Positions 9,666 through 20,449 of a stretch of 64,000 nt of DNA are shown piece by piece. The stretch covers positions 51,678-115,677 of the forward strand of contig NZ_BHVX01000015.1 in NCBI RefSeq assembly GCF_003851545.1, read 5' to 3'. This DNA is from Ralstonia sp. SET104 (GTDB lineage: Bacteria; Pseudomonadota; Gammaproteobacteria; Burkholderiales; Burkholderiaceae). Under the pieces are notes generated by a model that worked only from the letters and a program-made list of their open reading frames with translations, ran no database searches and was not told the origin of the DNA. Position 1 is the stretch's first letter, and each line of letters begins with the position of its first letter. The position numbers and the translations under genes were made by a program.

Positions 9666-9996
9666 GCAGAGCGATCCATGTCGTAGCCGTTATCTCCGAG
9701 CTGTCATTGCGCCCGCCGCCGAAAGGCCGCGGGCGCTTTCTCTTTCCGTCCTGTGTCTTTCGTTAGGCCGTCGTACGTGACTTCCGCCGCATTGGCGGGC
9801 GTGCAAGTGCGACGCAAAGTGGATTTGCCCCGTGCAACAAAACCAACGGGGCAAGCCAGGGCCGCGCACGGCCCACCCTGCCGACGAAGGCCACCATGCA
9901 AGCGAGCCAACCACACCTGCCGTGCCGCCGGTTCTGCGCTGTCATGCCGCGCATGCCATCCGTGCTACCCATGCGGTGCGATGGCGGGAGTCCGGC
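9666..9996. other. intergenic region
   Basis: It holds the chemoreceptor terminator near its left end and, presumably, a promoter for the two membrane-protein genes. The frame of the next gene is open from 9832, but the encoded residues look non-coding. I see no other element. Confidence 0.5.
9709..9745 (+). terminator. intrinsic terminator after the chemoreceptor
   Basis: GCGCCCGC and GCGGGCGC form the stem around a 12-base loop that can pair further, followed by TTTCTCTTT. Confidence 0.8.
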
Positions 9997-11004
9997 ATGA
10001 TCCCGCACGCCCTGGGGCACTGGCTATGCCCGCGTGTGGTGCCGCACATGCATCCAATTCCGGCTCTTGCTGAACAGCTTCGTGAGGAATGCGAGGCCAT
10101 GGCCCGCTACGCCCTGCACCACGGGCTGCCAGTCGCACCAGAACTGATCGCCCAGCTTGGCGACCTGATCGATCGGCAGATGCCGGCACGTGCCACGCCG
10201 CACCACGCGTTGGCGGCCATCCACCGCAAGCTCGCGGCGGCCATCGCGCCAGCCACGCCGCAGGCCGTCACCCTGCTCGACGCGCAGCATCGCAGCGATC
10301 ACCCATTCGCATGGCTTGGGCCCGTGCCGTTGATCCGGCTGCTGACCAGCGCGGCCATCGCCTTCCTGATCGCGGTGATTGCCACCGGCATGTCGCCCGA
10401 CGTGTCGAGCGCGAACATCGACCGGGGCTTCCTGCAATCTGACGGCACACGCCTGCTATGGAACACGCTGTTCCTGCTGTTCTGCGCCGGGCTGGGGGCG
10501 TCGTTTGCCACGCTGTTTCAGGCGCATCGCTATGTTGCCGCCTCCACCTACGACCCGAAGTACGACGCTTCGTACGGCGCACGGTTGATCCTCGGCGTGA
10601 TTGCCGGGCTGATCCTGGTGGAGATGCTGCCTGCGCAGCTGTTTGACCGCGGCAGCATGCACAACTTCGGCAAGCCGGCGCTGGCGATGCTGGGCGGATT
10701 CTCGGCCACCGCCGTACACCGGTTGCTGCAGCGGCTGGTGGATGCGCTGGAAACCCTGGTGCGCGGCGACCGCTCGGCCGATGCCGACGCCGCCATGCAA
10801 ACCTACCGCGCCCGCGCCGCCAGCGAGCGCACGCAGTGGCAAAGCGAACTCGCTGCCAACCTGATTGACCTGCAGCAATCGTTCGACAGCACCGCCTCGC
10901 CCGAAGCGATACGCCAACGCCTGGCGGATTTCACACGCGCCATGCTCGCCGCCAGCGACCCGGCGGCCTCCTCTTCCCCCGCCACCCGACCATTCAAGGA
11001 GTGA
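9997..11004 (+). CDS. uncharacterised integral membrane protein
   Basis: A 335-residue protein I do not recognise. The N-terminal 110 residues are hydrophilic and helical. Three or four membrane segments follow (around LIRLLTSAAIAFLIAVIATG, LLWNTLFLLFCAGLGASF, LILGVIAGLILVEML and ALAMLGGFSATAVHRLL). A C-terminal cytoplasmic helical region of about 90 residues ends the protein. I chose the ATG at 9997 because GGGAG lies six bases upstream. The stop is four bases from the next start, which has its own AAGGAG, so the two membrane proteins form an operon and may work together. Confidence 0.65.
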   Translation: MIPHALGHWLCPRVVPHMHPIPALAEQLREECEAMARYALHHGLPVAPELIAQLGDLIDRQMPARATPHHALAAIHRKLAAAIAPATPQAVTLLDAQHRSDHPFAWLGPVPLIRLLTSAAIAFLIAVIATGMSPDVSSANIDRGFLQSDGTRLLWNTLFLLFCAGLGASFATLFQAHRYVAASTYDPKYDASYGARLILGVIAGLILVEMLPAQLFDRGSMHNFGKPALAMLGGFSATAVHRLLQRLVDALETLVRGDRSADADAAMQTYRARAASERTQWQSELAANLIDLQQSFDSTASPEAIRQRLADFTRAMLAASDPAASSSPATRPFKE

Positions 11005-11008
11005 CCCC

Positions 11009-11818
11009 ATGCTGTTCCTCTACAACATCCCCGCTTGGGCGATGGGTGCGCTCATCGTCTTCGCAACGCTGTTTCTGGCATTGGGTGGCTACGTACTGTT
11101 CCGCCGGTTTTTTCCGATCACGCTCGATGCCGAACAGCGCAGCATGACCATCGCCATGATGACGGCCGTCACCACCATCAACTCCTTGCTGGTGGCGTTC
11201 TCGGCCATTTCGGTATGGGGCGCGTATCAGGCCGCCGCCGACATCGTGGCCGCTGAAGCCGCGTGCGCCACAGAACTCGCTCGCGATCTCTCGGCGTTCT
11301 CGCACCCGAGTGCCACGACGGCGCGGCGCGAGCTGGTGGCCTATCTGGAACACGTCGTGCATGATGAATGGCCAAGCATGCAGCAGCACGCCCAGCCTGA
11401 TGCGGATACGGAGACAGTATTCAACCGCATGTTCGCCACGGCCAACCGCATCACCCCGCGCGACGACCGCGAGCGCGTGCTGTTGATCGAAGTGCTCGCC
11501 CGCGTCAACGAGATGGTGAAGTACCGCGAAAAAAGGTTGCAGAACCTTGAGGCTGCCATGCCCGGCACGCTCTGGGGCGTGATGCTGATCGCCAGCGGCC
11601 TGTCGTTGCTGCTGCTCTATGCACTGCCGGCCACGCGTTTTCACATGGCGCTGGTGGCGGTATGGGCCATCACGCTGGGCCTGGCGTTCTTCTTTGTGCT
11701 GGCAGTGGACCGCCCCTTTGCAGGCGAAGTCAGCGTCAGTGCGGCGCCGCTCGATCGGGCCATCCAGACATTGTCGAACGACAAGCCGCAGACGAATCCT
11801 CTGCCCTCGCCCAACTAA
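11009..11818 (+). CDS. DUF4239-like (bestrophin-like) membrane protein
   Basis: A 269-residue membrane protein resembling the DUF4239 group, which is distantly related to bestrophin-type channels. Two membrane segments lie near the N-terminus (about 7-27 and 50-72), followed by a soluble helical domain of roughly 120 residues, and two more segments near the C-terminus (about 190-240). This 2+2 arrangement with a central soluble part is typical of the group. The function is not established. Translation starts at an ATG with AAGGAG, immediately after the stop of the preceding membrane-protein gene, so co-expression is likely. A strong terminator separates it from the convergent symporter gene. 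Confidence 0.65.
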   Translation: MLFLYNIPAWAMGALIVFATLFLALGGYVLFRRFFPITLDAEQRSMTIAMMTAVTTINSLLVAFSAISVWGAYQAAADIVAAEAACATELARDLSAFSHPSATTARRELVAYLEHVVHDEWPSMQQHAQPDADTETVFNRMFATANRITPRDDRERVLLIEVLARVNEMVKYREKRLQNLEAAMPGTLWGVMLIASGLSLLLLYALPATRFHMALVAVWAITLGLAFFFVLAVDRPFAGEVSVSAAPLDRAIQTLSNDKPQTNPLPSPN

Positions 11819-11920
11819 GTGCGCCGCCTCGCCACGATGCCCGCCACGATGCCCAGCATGCAGGCTGGCGAGAGCGCTAGCCCTCGGGGCGGCGCCCCCC
11901 ACGCTTCGGCCCCGCCTTTT

Positions 11921-11947
11921 ACCGGCTCGTCGGGGGCCGGTTTTTTT
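11921..11947 (+). terminator. intrinsic terminator between convergent genes
   Basis: ACCGGC and GCCGGT enclose a short loop followed by seven T. It just overlaps the last codon of the convergent symporter gene. Confidence 0.8.
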
Positions 11948-14009
11948 ACAGCGGCTCGCGAATGTAGCCGACCAGCTTATCGATCACCGGCCGGTTCGGT
12001 CTGGTGAGCAGACTTACGACAATCGCCACCACAAACCCCGCCGGCACGCCGAACGCTCCCGAGGCAATCGGGTCCACGCCAAACCACGGCTGGCCCAGCG
12101 CGCCCGTCATACGCGTGAAGAACGGATAGTTGGCGATGATGTAGTACACACTCACAGCCAGCCCGGTCAGCATGCCCGCGATGGCTCCGGCGCGGTTGGT
12201 GCGCCGCCAGAACACGCCCAGCACCAGCACCGGAAAGAAGCACGACGCCGCCAGCGAAAACGCCGCCCCCACCAGGAAGAGGATGTTGCCCGGCTTCAAT
12301 GACGTCACGTAAGCCGCCAGCAACGCCACGCCCAGCAGCACCACCTTGGCGCTCGTCACACGCCGTTGATGGCTGGCCGTGTTGTCAATCATGTGGAAGT
12401 ACACGTCGTGCGACAGCGCATTGGCGATGGTCAGCAGCAGGCCATCGGCGGTGGATAGCGCGGCCGCCAGCGCACCGGCTGCAATCAAACCAGACAGCAC
12501 GTACGGCAGCCCGGCGATCTCGGGTGCGGCCAGCACGACCATGTCGGGCTGCATCATCACCTCGGCCCATTGCACGATGCCGTCACCGTTGATGTCGTGC
12601 AGCGCAAACACCGGCGGATCGACCTTGCGCCACGGCACGATCCACTGCGGCAAGTCAGCAAACGGCGCCCCCACCAGATGCTGCAGCAGGTCGAGCTTGA
12701 CCAGCGCCGCCAGCGCCGGCGCCGACACATATAGCAGCACCACGAAGAACAGCGTCCAACTGACCGAGTTGCGCGTCTCCTGCACCGACGGCGTGGTGTG
12801 AAAACGCGTGAGGATGTGCGGCAGGCTCGCCGTGCCCACCATCAGGCAGAACACCAGCAGCACGAAATTCAGCCGCTCTGTACCGCGCCCGTTTTCCGAT
12901 GTCGATGGGAACGGCTCAATAGACGGCGGTGCCACCCGGCTACGGGCCAGCGCATCTTCGCGCGCCTGGTTCCAGAGAATCGACGCCGTGGCGGCATCGG
13001 GCGGAAACTCCTCGCGTGCGCGCTCCAGCACCTTGATCTCGCGCAGCGGCGCATTGCGCTCACGCGCCAGCTTGAGCTGTGTGTTCAGCGCCTCGCGCGC
13101 GTTTTCGAACGACTGCGGCAACTGCGAGATGCGCTCCTGCAGCGCGCGCGCCTCGTCCAGAAAATGCTCGCGCACGTGCTGCTCGGCGGGGTCATGGGCG
13201 ATGCGCTGTTCCTGTTTCTCGATCTGCTCCAGCAGGCGACCGGTTGAAAACTGCGGCACCGGATCGTGATGCTGATACCAGCCAATGATCGACACCACGC
13301 CCAGGAACGACACGATCATGATGATGTACTGCGCGACCTGGGTCCACGTGACCGCGCGCATGCCACCCAGGAACGAACACACCAGGATGCCCGCCAGCCC
13401 GAAGAACACGCCCACCGAAAACTCCACGCCGATGAAGCGCGTGACCACCAGCCCAACACCCTGGATCTGCGCGACGAGGTAGACGAACGAACACAGCGTC
13501 GCACCCAGCACCGCGATGCCGCGCACGACAGAGCTGCCGCCACGCTCCCCGTTGCCGTAGCGGTTGGCAAGAAAATCCGGCACCGTATAGCCGCCGAACT
13601 TGCGCAAGTACGGCGCCAGCAGGAAGGCGACGAGGCAGTAGCCGCCTGTCCAGCCCATCACATAGGCCAGGCCCTCGTAGCCGGAGGCAAACACAATGCC
13701 CGACAGGCCGATGAATGAGGCGGCGCTCATCCAATCGGCCGCGGTGGCCATACCGTTGAAGAACGCAGGCACGCGGCGCCCGGCCACGTAGTACTCGGTC
13801 AGATCAGCCGTGCGGCAGATGAGCCCGATGCACGCATAGATGGCAATCGTGACGAACAGGAACACATAACCGAGCCATACGCCCGGCCCGCGCACGCGTT
13901 CGATCGCGCCCATCATCACGATGAAGAGCAGCAGCCCTACGGTGTAGAGCCCGTAATAGAGAAACAGCCGCTTGCGAAAGCGGCTGTCTGGTTGGGAGTC
14001 AGTGGCCAA
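11946..14009 (-). CDS. sodium:solute symporter, VC_2705-like
   Basis: A 687-residue transporter of the SSS family (VC_2705/ActP-like). The SSS core is clear, for example the stretch DWMSAASFIGLSG in the early helices and the later GLLLTIANALSHD. It differs from ordinary SSS proteins by a hydrophilic insertion of about 130 residues after the sixth or so membrane segment, rich in Glu, Arg and Gln and likely coiled coil. The gene follows acs with a 22-base gap and is probably co-transcribed with it, which suggests uptake of acetate or another short acid. The start is TTG with no good ribosome site, and no closer ATG exists. The DUF4212 small subunit often paired with this group is not adjacent. 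Confidence 0.82.
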   Translation of the reverse strand: MATDSQPDSRFRKRLFLYYGLYTVGLLLFIVMMGAIERVRGPGVWLGYVFLFVTIAIYACIGLICRTADLTEYYVAGRRVPAFFNGMATAADWMSAASFIGLSGIVFASGYEGLAYVMGWTGGYCLVAFLLAPYLRKFGGYTVPDFLANRYGNGERGGSSVVRGIAVLGATLCSFVYLVAQIQGVGLVVTRFIGVEFSVGVFFGLAGILVCSFLGGMRAVTWTQVAQYIIMIVSFLGVVSIIGWYQHHDPVPQFSTGRLLEQIEKQEQRIAHDPAEQHVREHFLDEARALQERISQLPQSFENAREALNTQLKLARERNAPLREIKVLERAREEFPPDAATASILWNQAREDALARSRVAPPSIEPFPSTSENGRGTERLNFVLLVFCLMVGTASLPHILTRFHTTPSVQETRNSVSWTLFFVVLLYVSAPALAALVKLDLLQHLVGAPFADLPQWIVPWRKVDPPVFALHDINGDGIVQWAEVMMQPDMVVLAAPEIAGLPYVLSGLIAAGALAAALSTADGLLLTIANALSHDVYFHMIDNTASHQRRVTSAKVVLLGVALLAAYVTSLKPGNILFLVGAAFSLAASCFFPVLVLGVFWRRTNRAGAIAGMLTGLAVSVYYIIANYPFFTRMTGALGQPWFGVDPIASGAFGVPAGFVVAIVVSLLTRPNRPVIDKLVGYIREPL

Positions 14010-14031
14010 GATTGGCGACCAGCGCGACCGG

Positions 14032-16014
<1,983 letters not shown>

Positions 16015-16123
16015 GGTGTCTCCTGATAGCGATGTCTGTAGTCGTTTTGCGGCGAATCTAAGGGAGTGACCTGACTCCAGCCTTACGCATTTGTGCACCG
16101 CAAGCCGGCACGAAGGGCACTAC

Positions 16124-16129
16124 TATAAT
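16124..16129 (+). promoter_or_regulatory. consensus -10 box TATAAT
   Basis: A perfect TATAAT lies 30 bases upstream of the DMT transporter start. No good -35 is found at 16-18 bases, so it may be an activator-dependent or extended promoter. If used, it excludes start codons upstream of about 16135. Confidence 0.5.
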
Positions 16130-16159
16130 GCGTCACCTTACGTTACGGCACGCATCGCA

Positions 16160-17179
16160 ATGCAGCATGACCGGCCAGAGAGCCGCGTCCCGTGCCGGTT
16201 TCCACCTGATTTCGTCATCGTGCCCATCCACGCCTTTTTCCTCATTGCTGCCATGGCATTGGTCGGCAGCAACGTCGGTTTCGGTAAGTCGATCGTCGCC
16301 GTCATACCGGTGATGCTGTTTGCATTGCTGCGCTTTCTGATCGCCATCATTTGCATGGCGCCGTGGTACAAGCCGTCGCGCATGCGGCGCGTGACGCGGA
16401 GCGAATGGACCAACCTGTTCCTCCAGGCATTGTTCGGCACGTTCGGTTTCACGCTGCTGATGCTCAATGGCGTGAAGCTCACGTCTGCGCTGGCTGCAGG
16501 CATCATCACCAGCACGATTCCAGCCGCGGTGGCGCTGCTCTCGTGGCTGGTACTGCGCGAGAAACCGTCCGGCCGCACGCTGGTATCGGTGGTGCTGGCG
16601 GTGGCGGGCGTGGCCATCCTCAATGCCTATCGCGGCGGCGAGTCGTCGGGGGCTGCGCCGGCCGATGCCTCGCAAGAACTCCTGGGCAACGCGCTGGTGA
16701 TGGGCGCGGTATTGTGCGAATCGATTTACGTGATCCTGTCGCGGCGGCTGACGCAAACATTGCCCGCCATCGAGATCTGCGCGTACACGCATTTGATTGG
16801 CGGCCTCTTGATGCTGCCGCTGGGGCTGGTGCCGCTGCTCACGTTCGATGCGTCGAGCGTGCCGCTATCTATCTGGGGCCTGGTGCTCTGGTATGCGCTG
16901 TCTGCCAGCATTTTCTCGTTCTGGCTGTGGATGAAGGGCATCCGGCATGTGCCGGCGCACTTGGCAGGCGTGTTCACCTCGGTGCTGCCGATTGCAGCCG
17001 CCACGTATGGCATTGTCGCGCTGGGCGAAACACCGGGCTGGCCGCACGGCGTGGCGCTGGCGTGCGTGGTGGCCGGTATCCTGGCGGCGAGCTGGCCCGC
17101 ACGGCCACGCAAGCCAGTGCGGCGTGGGCGGGTGATTGACCCATTAGACCCGCTCGATCCGTCGCTGGACCAGGAGTAA
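16160..17179 (+). CDS. DMT-family (EamA) transporter
   Basis: A 339-residue member of the drug/metabolite transporter superfamily with ten predicted membrane helices made of two EamA repeats. The first repeat contains FGTFGFTLLMLNGVKLTSA and WLVLREKP, the second ends with HLAGVFTSVLPIAAATYGIVALGE. Such proteins export amino acids or other metabolites, and the substrate cannot be assigned. I chose the ATG at 16160, downstream of a consensus -10 box. The ribosome site is poor, and a GTG at 16220 just before the first helix is a real alternative. It is monocistronic. Confidence 0.8.
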   Translation: MQHDRPESRVPCRFPPDFVIVPIHAFFLIAAMALVGSNVGFGKSIVAVIPVMLFALLRFLIAIICMAPWYKPSRMRRVTRSEWTNLFLQALFGTFGFTLLMLNGVKLTSALAAGIITSTIPAAVALLSWLVLREKPSGRTLVSVVLAVAGVAILNAYRGGESSGAAPADASQELLGNALVMGAVLCESIYVILSRRLTQTLPAIEICAYTHLIGGLLMLPLGLVPLLTFDASSVPLSIWGLVLWYALSASIFSFWLWMKGIRHVPAHLAGVFTSVLPIAAATYGIVALGETPGWPHGVALACVVAGILAASWPARPRKPVRRGRVIDPLDPLDPSLDQE

Positions 17180-17271
17180 AGCGCAACGCAAGCGTTTTCC
17201 TGTAAACGATTTCGCAATCACGGAACGTTACAATCGCGCGGTTTTTTTCGTCCACCCGCCCGTTCCGCCTT

Positions 17272-17811
17272 ATGAAGCCGCCCATCGCTCCACTGCGCCC
17301 GATTCCGCGTCTGATCTTCTTTTCCCGCTGGCTGCAACTGCCGCTTTACCTGGGGCTGATCATCGCCCAGGCAGCGTATGTGTACCTGTTCGTCATCGAG
17401 GTGTGGCACCTGGTTTCGCACCTGGGCGACATGGACGAAACCAGGATCATGCTGGCCGTGCTCGGGCTGATCGACGTGGTGATGATCTCCAATCTGCTGA
17501 TTATGGTGATCATCGGCGGGTACGACATCTTCGTGTCAAAGCTCGGCATCGAGGGGCACGAAGACGAGCCCGAATGGCTGGACCACGTCAACGCCGGCGT
17601 GCTGAAGGTCAAGCTGTCGATGGCGCTGATCAGCATTTCGTCGATCCACCTGCTCAAGACTTTTATCGATGCGGCCCAGAAAGACGCGCATACGATTCTG
17701 TGGCAGGTCGTGATTCACGTGGCGTTCTTGGTGTCGGCGCTGGTGATGGCGTGGGTGGATCGCATCGTTTCGCACGCGCATCCGCACGGCGGGGCCGTTG
17801 ACGCACATTGA
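17272..17811 (+). CDS. UPF0114/TIGR00645 family membrane protein (YqhA-like)
   Basis: A 179-residue inner-membrane protein of the UPF0114 (YqhA) family. It has about three or four hydrophobic segments (around 25-45, 65-85, 112-130 and 145-163) and the family's characteristic stretch [18 protein letters not shown]. Length and architecture match the family, whose function is not firmly known. It is an isolated gene between a DMT transporter and fumarase. The short upstream region contains TACAAT, a plausible -10 box, about 40 bases before the start. Confidence 0.88.
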   Translation: MKPPIAPLRPIPRLIFFSRWLQLPLYLGLIIAQAAYVYLFVIEVWHLVSHLGDMDETRIMLAVLGLIDVVMISNLLIMVIIGGYDIFVSKLGIEGHEDEPEWLDHVNAGVLKVKLSMALISISSIHLLKTFIDAAQKDAHTILWQVVIHVAFLVSALVMAWVDRIVSHAHPHGGAVDAH

Positions 17812-18001
17812 CACCGCCGCCTTGTCGGACCAGCGATTCCGATCAATCCGCTCGGACAATCCGCCCGCAACATTGGGTGTATGATCTCAGGCTGTTCTGA
17901 GCCTGCGGCGCCCGCCGTCCAGGCCACAGGCAGGGTGTGCCGATTGCTGAGCCCGCCCTGCCGCACCCCGGCTTTTCATTCCTATACGTTGGTCCCCCAC
18001 C

Positions 18002-19525
18002 ATGACCGTCATTCGTCAAGAAGACCTCATCCAGAGCGTCGCCGACGCACTGCAATACATCAGCTACTACCACCCGATGGACTACATCACTGCTCTGGGC
18101 CGCGCCTATGAGCAGGAGCAGAGCCCCGCGGCCAAGGACGCCATCGCGCAGATCCTGACCAACAGCCGCATGTGTGCAGAAGGCAAGCGCCCGATCTGCC
18201 AGGACACCGGCATCGTCACCGTGTTCCTGAAGGTCGGCATGAACGTGCGTTGGGACGGCGCCACCATGAGCCTGGAAGACATGGTCAACGAAGGCGTGCG
18301 CCGTGCGTACAACGACGTCGACAACAAGCTGCGCGCAAGCGTGCTGGCAGACCCCGCCGGCAAGCGCACCAACACGAAAGACAACACTCCGGCCGTGATC
18401 AATATGTCGATCGTGCCGGGCGATACGGTGGATGTGATCGTCGCGGCCAAGGGCGGTGGCTCGGAAGCCAAGTCGAAATTCGTGATGCTCAATCCGTCCG
18501 ACTCGATCGTCGACTGGGTGCTCAAGACCGTGCCGACCATGGGCGCCGGCTGGTGCCCGCCGGGCATGCTGGGCATCGGCATTGGCGGCACGGCGGAAAA
18601 GGCCATGCTGCTGGCCAAGGAAGCCCTGATGGAGCCGATCGACATTCAAGACCTGATCGCCCGCGGCCCGAGCAACCGCGCGGAAGAACTGCGCATCGAG
18701 CTGTACGAGAAGGTCAACGCGCTGGGTATCGGCGCGCAGGGCCTGGGCGGCCTGGCCACCGTGCTGGACGTCAAGATTCTCGACTACCCGACCCACGCGG
18801 CCAACCTGCCGGTCGCCATGATCCCGAACTGCGCAGCCACGCGCCACGCGCACTTCACGCTGGACGGCAGCGGCGTTGCCAAGCTCGAAGCGCCAGACCT
18901 GTCGCAATGGCCGAAGGTCGAATGGGCACCGAACACGGAAACGTCGAAGCGCGTTGATCTGAATACGCTCACGCCGGAAGAGGTCGCCTCGTGGAAGCCG
19001 GGCCAGACGCTGCTGCTCAACGGCAAGATGCTCACCGGCCGCGACGCCGCGCACAAGCGCATCGCCGACATGCTGGCCCGCGGCGAGAAACTGCCGATCG
19101 ACTTCACCAACCGCGTGATCTACTACGTCGGCCCGGTTGACCCGGTGCGCGATGAAGTCGTCGGCCCGGCCGGCCCGACCACCGCCACGCGCATGGACAA
19201 GTTCACCGAGACGATGCTCGCCCAAACGGGCCTGATCGCCATGGTGGGCAAGGCCGAGCGCGGCCCGGTTGCCATCGAATCCATCCAGAAGCACAAATCG
19301 GCCTACCTGATGGCCGTGGGTGGTGCGGCGTACCTCGTGTCGAAGGCCATCCGTGGTTCCAAGGTGCTTGCATTCGAAGACCTGGGCATGGAAGCCATCT
19401 ACGAGTTCGACGTGAAGGACATGCCCGTGACCGTGGCCGTGGACAGCTCCGGCACGTCTGTCCACAAGACCGGCCCGGCGGAATGGCAGGCGAAGATCGG
19501 CAAGATTCCGGTCGCAGCAGGCTGA
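18002..19525 (+). CDS. fumA: class I fumarate hydratase (iron-sulfur)
   Basis: A 507-residue class I fumarase that interconverts fumarate and malate in the TCA cycle using an oxygen-labile [4Fe-4S] cluster. Conserved cysteines occur in PICQDTG, in GWCPPGM and in IPNCAATRH, consistent with three cluster ligands. The C-terminal half carries the swivelling beta domain, with YYVGPVDPV and the HKTGPAEW stretch. Length is normal for FumA/FumB. The gene is followed after 17 bases by murI on the same strand. A small hairpin (CAGGCT/AGCCTG) sits in the upstream leader but I cannot assign it a role. Assignment as the main or only fumarase is not possible from one window. Confidence 0.95.
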   Translation: MTVIRQEDLIQSVADALQYISYYHPMDYITALGRAYEQEQSPAAKDAIAQILTNSRMCAEGKRPICQDTGIVTVFLKVGMNVRWDGATMSLEDMVNEGVRRAYNDVDNKLRASVLADPAGKRTNTKDNTPAVINMSIVPGDTVDVIVAAKGGGSEAKSKFVMLNPSDSIVDWVLKTVPTMGAGWCPPGMLGIGIGGTAEKAMLLAKEALMEPIDIQDLIARGPSNRAEELRIELYEKVNALGIGAQGLGGLATVLDVKILDYPTHAANLPVAMIPNCAATRHAHFTLDGSGVAKLEAPDLSQWPKVEWAPNTETSKRVDLNTLTPEEVASWKPGQTLLLNGKMLTGRDAAHKRIADMLARGEKLPIDFTNRVIYYVGPVDPVRDEVVGPAGPTTATRMDKFTETMLAQTGLIAMVGKAERGPVAIESIQKHKSAYLMAVGGAAYLVSKAIRGSKVLAFEDLGMEAIYEFDVKDMPVTVAVDSSGTSVHKTGPAEWQAKIGKIPVAAG

Positions 19526-19542
19526 TTTGCTGAACGTCTGAC

Positions 19543-20391
19543 ATGACAACACGCGCGCAGGCACCGGTTGGAGTGTTCGACTCCGGCCTCGGAGGGCTCT
19601 CCGTCCTGCGCGCGATTCGCGCCGAACTGCCGGCCGAATCGCTTCTCTACCTGGCGGATTCCCGCCATGCCCCATATGGGGAAAAGTCTCCCGAATACAT
19701 TGCCGATCGCACACTGCGCGTGTGCGAGTGGCTGGTCGGCCAGGGCTGCAAGGCGCTGGTCATCGCGTGCAATACCGCCACGGCACAGGCGGTGCATGTA
19801 TTGCGGGAAAAGCTGACAGTGCCGGTAATTGGCGTTGAGCCGGGCCTCAAGCCGGCGGTGGCAACGTCAAAGAGCCGTGTAGTAGGTGTGCTCGCCACCG
19901 AAAGCACGCTACGCAGCGAAAAATTTGCGCGTTTGCTGGCCGCCGTCTCAGGCGATTGCAAAGTGCTGAGCCAGCCCGGCTACGGCCTCGTCCCGTTGAT
20001 CGAACGCGGCGATACGCACTCCCCCGCCGTTCTGGAACTGCTGCAGGCCTATCTGCAGCCGATGCTCGATGCGAACGCCGACACGCTGGTGCTCGGCTGC
20101 ACGCATTACCCCTTTCTGGAAGACGCCATCCGCGAGATTGCGGGCGATCGGTTGACGCTTGTCGATACCGGCCACGCGGTTGCGCGGCATCTGGGCCGCA
20201 CCCTGGCGACCGCGCACTTGCAGGCGTCGGGGCAAGCCGCGTCACCGTGCTTCATGAGCACCGGCGACGTGCTCCCACTGCAGGCCATGGTAGCCGCGCT
20301 GCTGGGCGAAGCGCCAATGGCGCAGCGCGTTGATATTGGCGAGGCACCCATGACATCCATCGAAGCCTCGCTCGCTTCTCAGCCCGAATAA
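19543..20391 (+). CDS. murI: glutamate racemase
   Basis: A 282-residue cofactor-independent racemase that makes D-glutamate for peptidoglycan. The FDSGLGG motif, the first catalytic Cys76 in ACNTA and the second Cys186 with His188 in GCTHYP are all in place. Length is standard. It starts 17 bases after fumarase and probably shares its transcript. A hairpin follows the stop, separating it from the convergent dicarboxylate symporter. Confidence 0.95.
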   Translation: MTTRAQAPVGVFDSGLGGLSVLRAIRAELPAESLLYLADSRHAPYGEKSPEYIADRTLRVCEWLVGQGCKALVIACNTATAQAVHVLREKLTVPVIGVEPGLKPAVATSKSRVVGVLATESTLRSEKFARLLAAVSGDCKVLSQPGYGLVPLIERGDTHSPAVLELLQAYLQPMLDANADTLVLGCTHYPFLEDAIREIAGDRLTLVDTGHAVARHLGRTLATAHLQASGQAASPCFMSTGDVLPLQAMVAALLGEAPMAQRVDIGEAPMTSIEASLASQPE

Positions 20392-20412
20392 TTCCCAGCG
20401 TGAATACAACAA

Positions 20413-20433
20413 CGCCGCCCGAAGTGGGCGGCG
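20413..20433. terminator. hairpin between convergent genes
   Basis: CGCCGCCC and GGGCGGCG form an eight-pair stem with a five-base loop. The tail is only moderately T-rich on either strand, so termination may be weak. Confidence 0.55.
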
Positions 20434-20449
20434 CGTTGCGTTGCTGGCG

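Noticed and set aside
17888..17905. A leader hairpin CAGGCT/AGCCTG before fumarase as a riboswitch or attenuator
   Set aside because: Six pairs only, no T-run and no conserved riboswitch elements.
17843..19714. A 623-codon minus-strand frame
   Set aside because: It is antisense to the class I fumarase gene, with a His/Arg/Gly-rich product and no recognisable domain.
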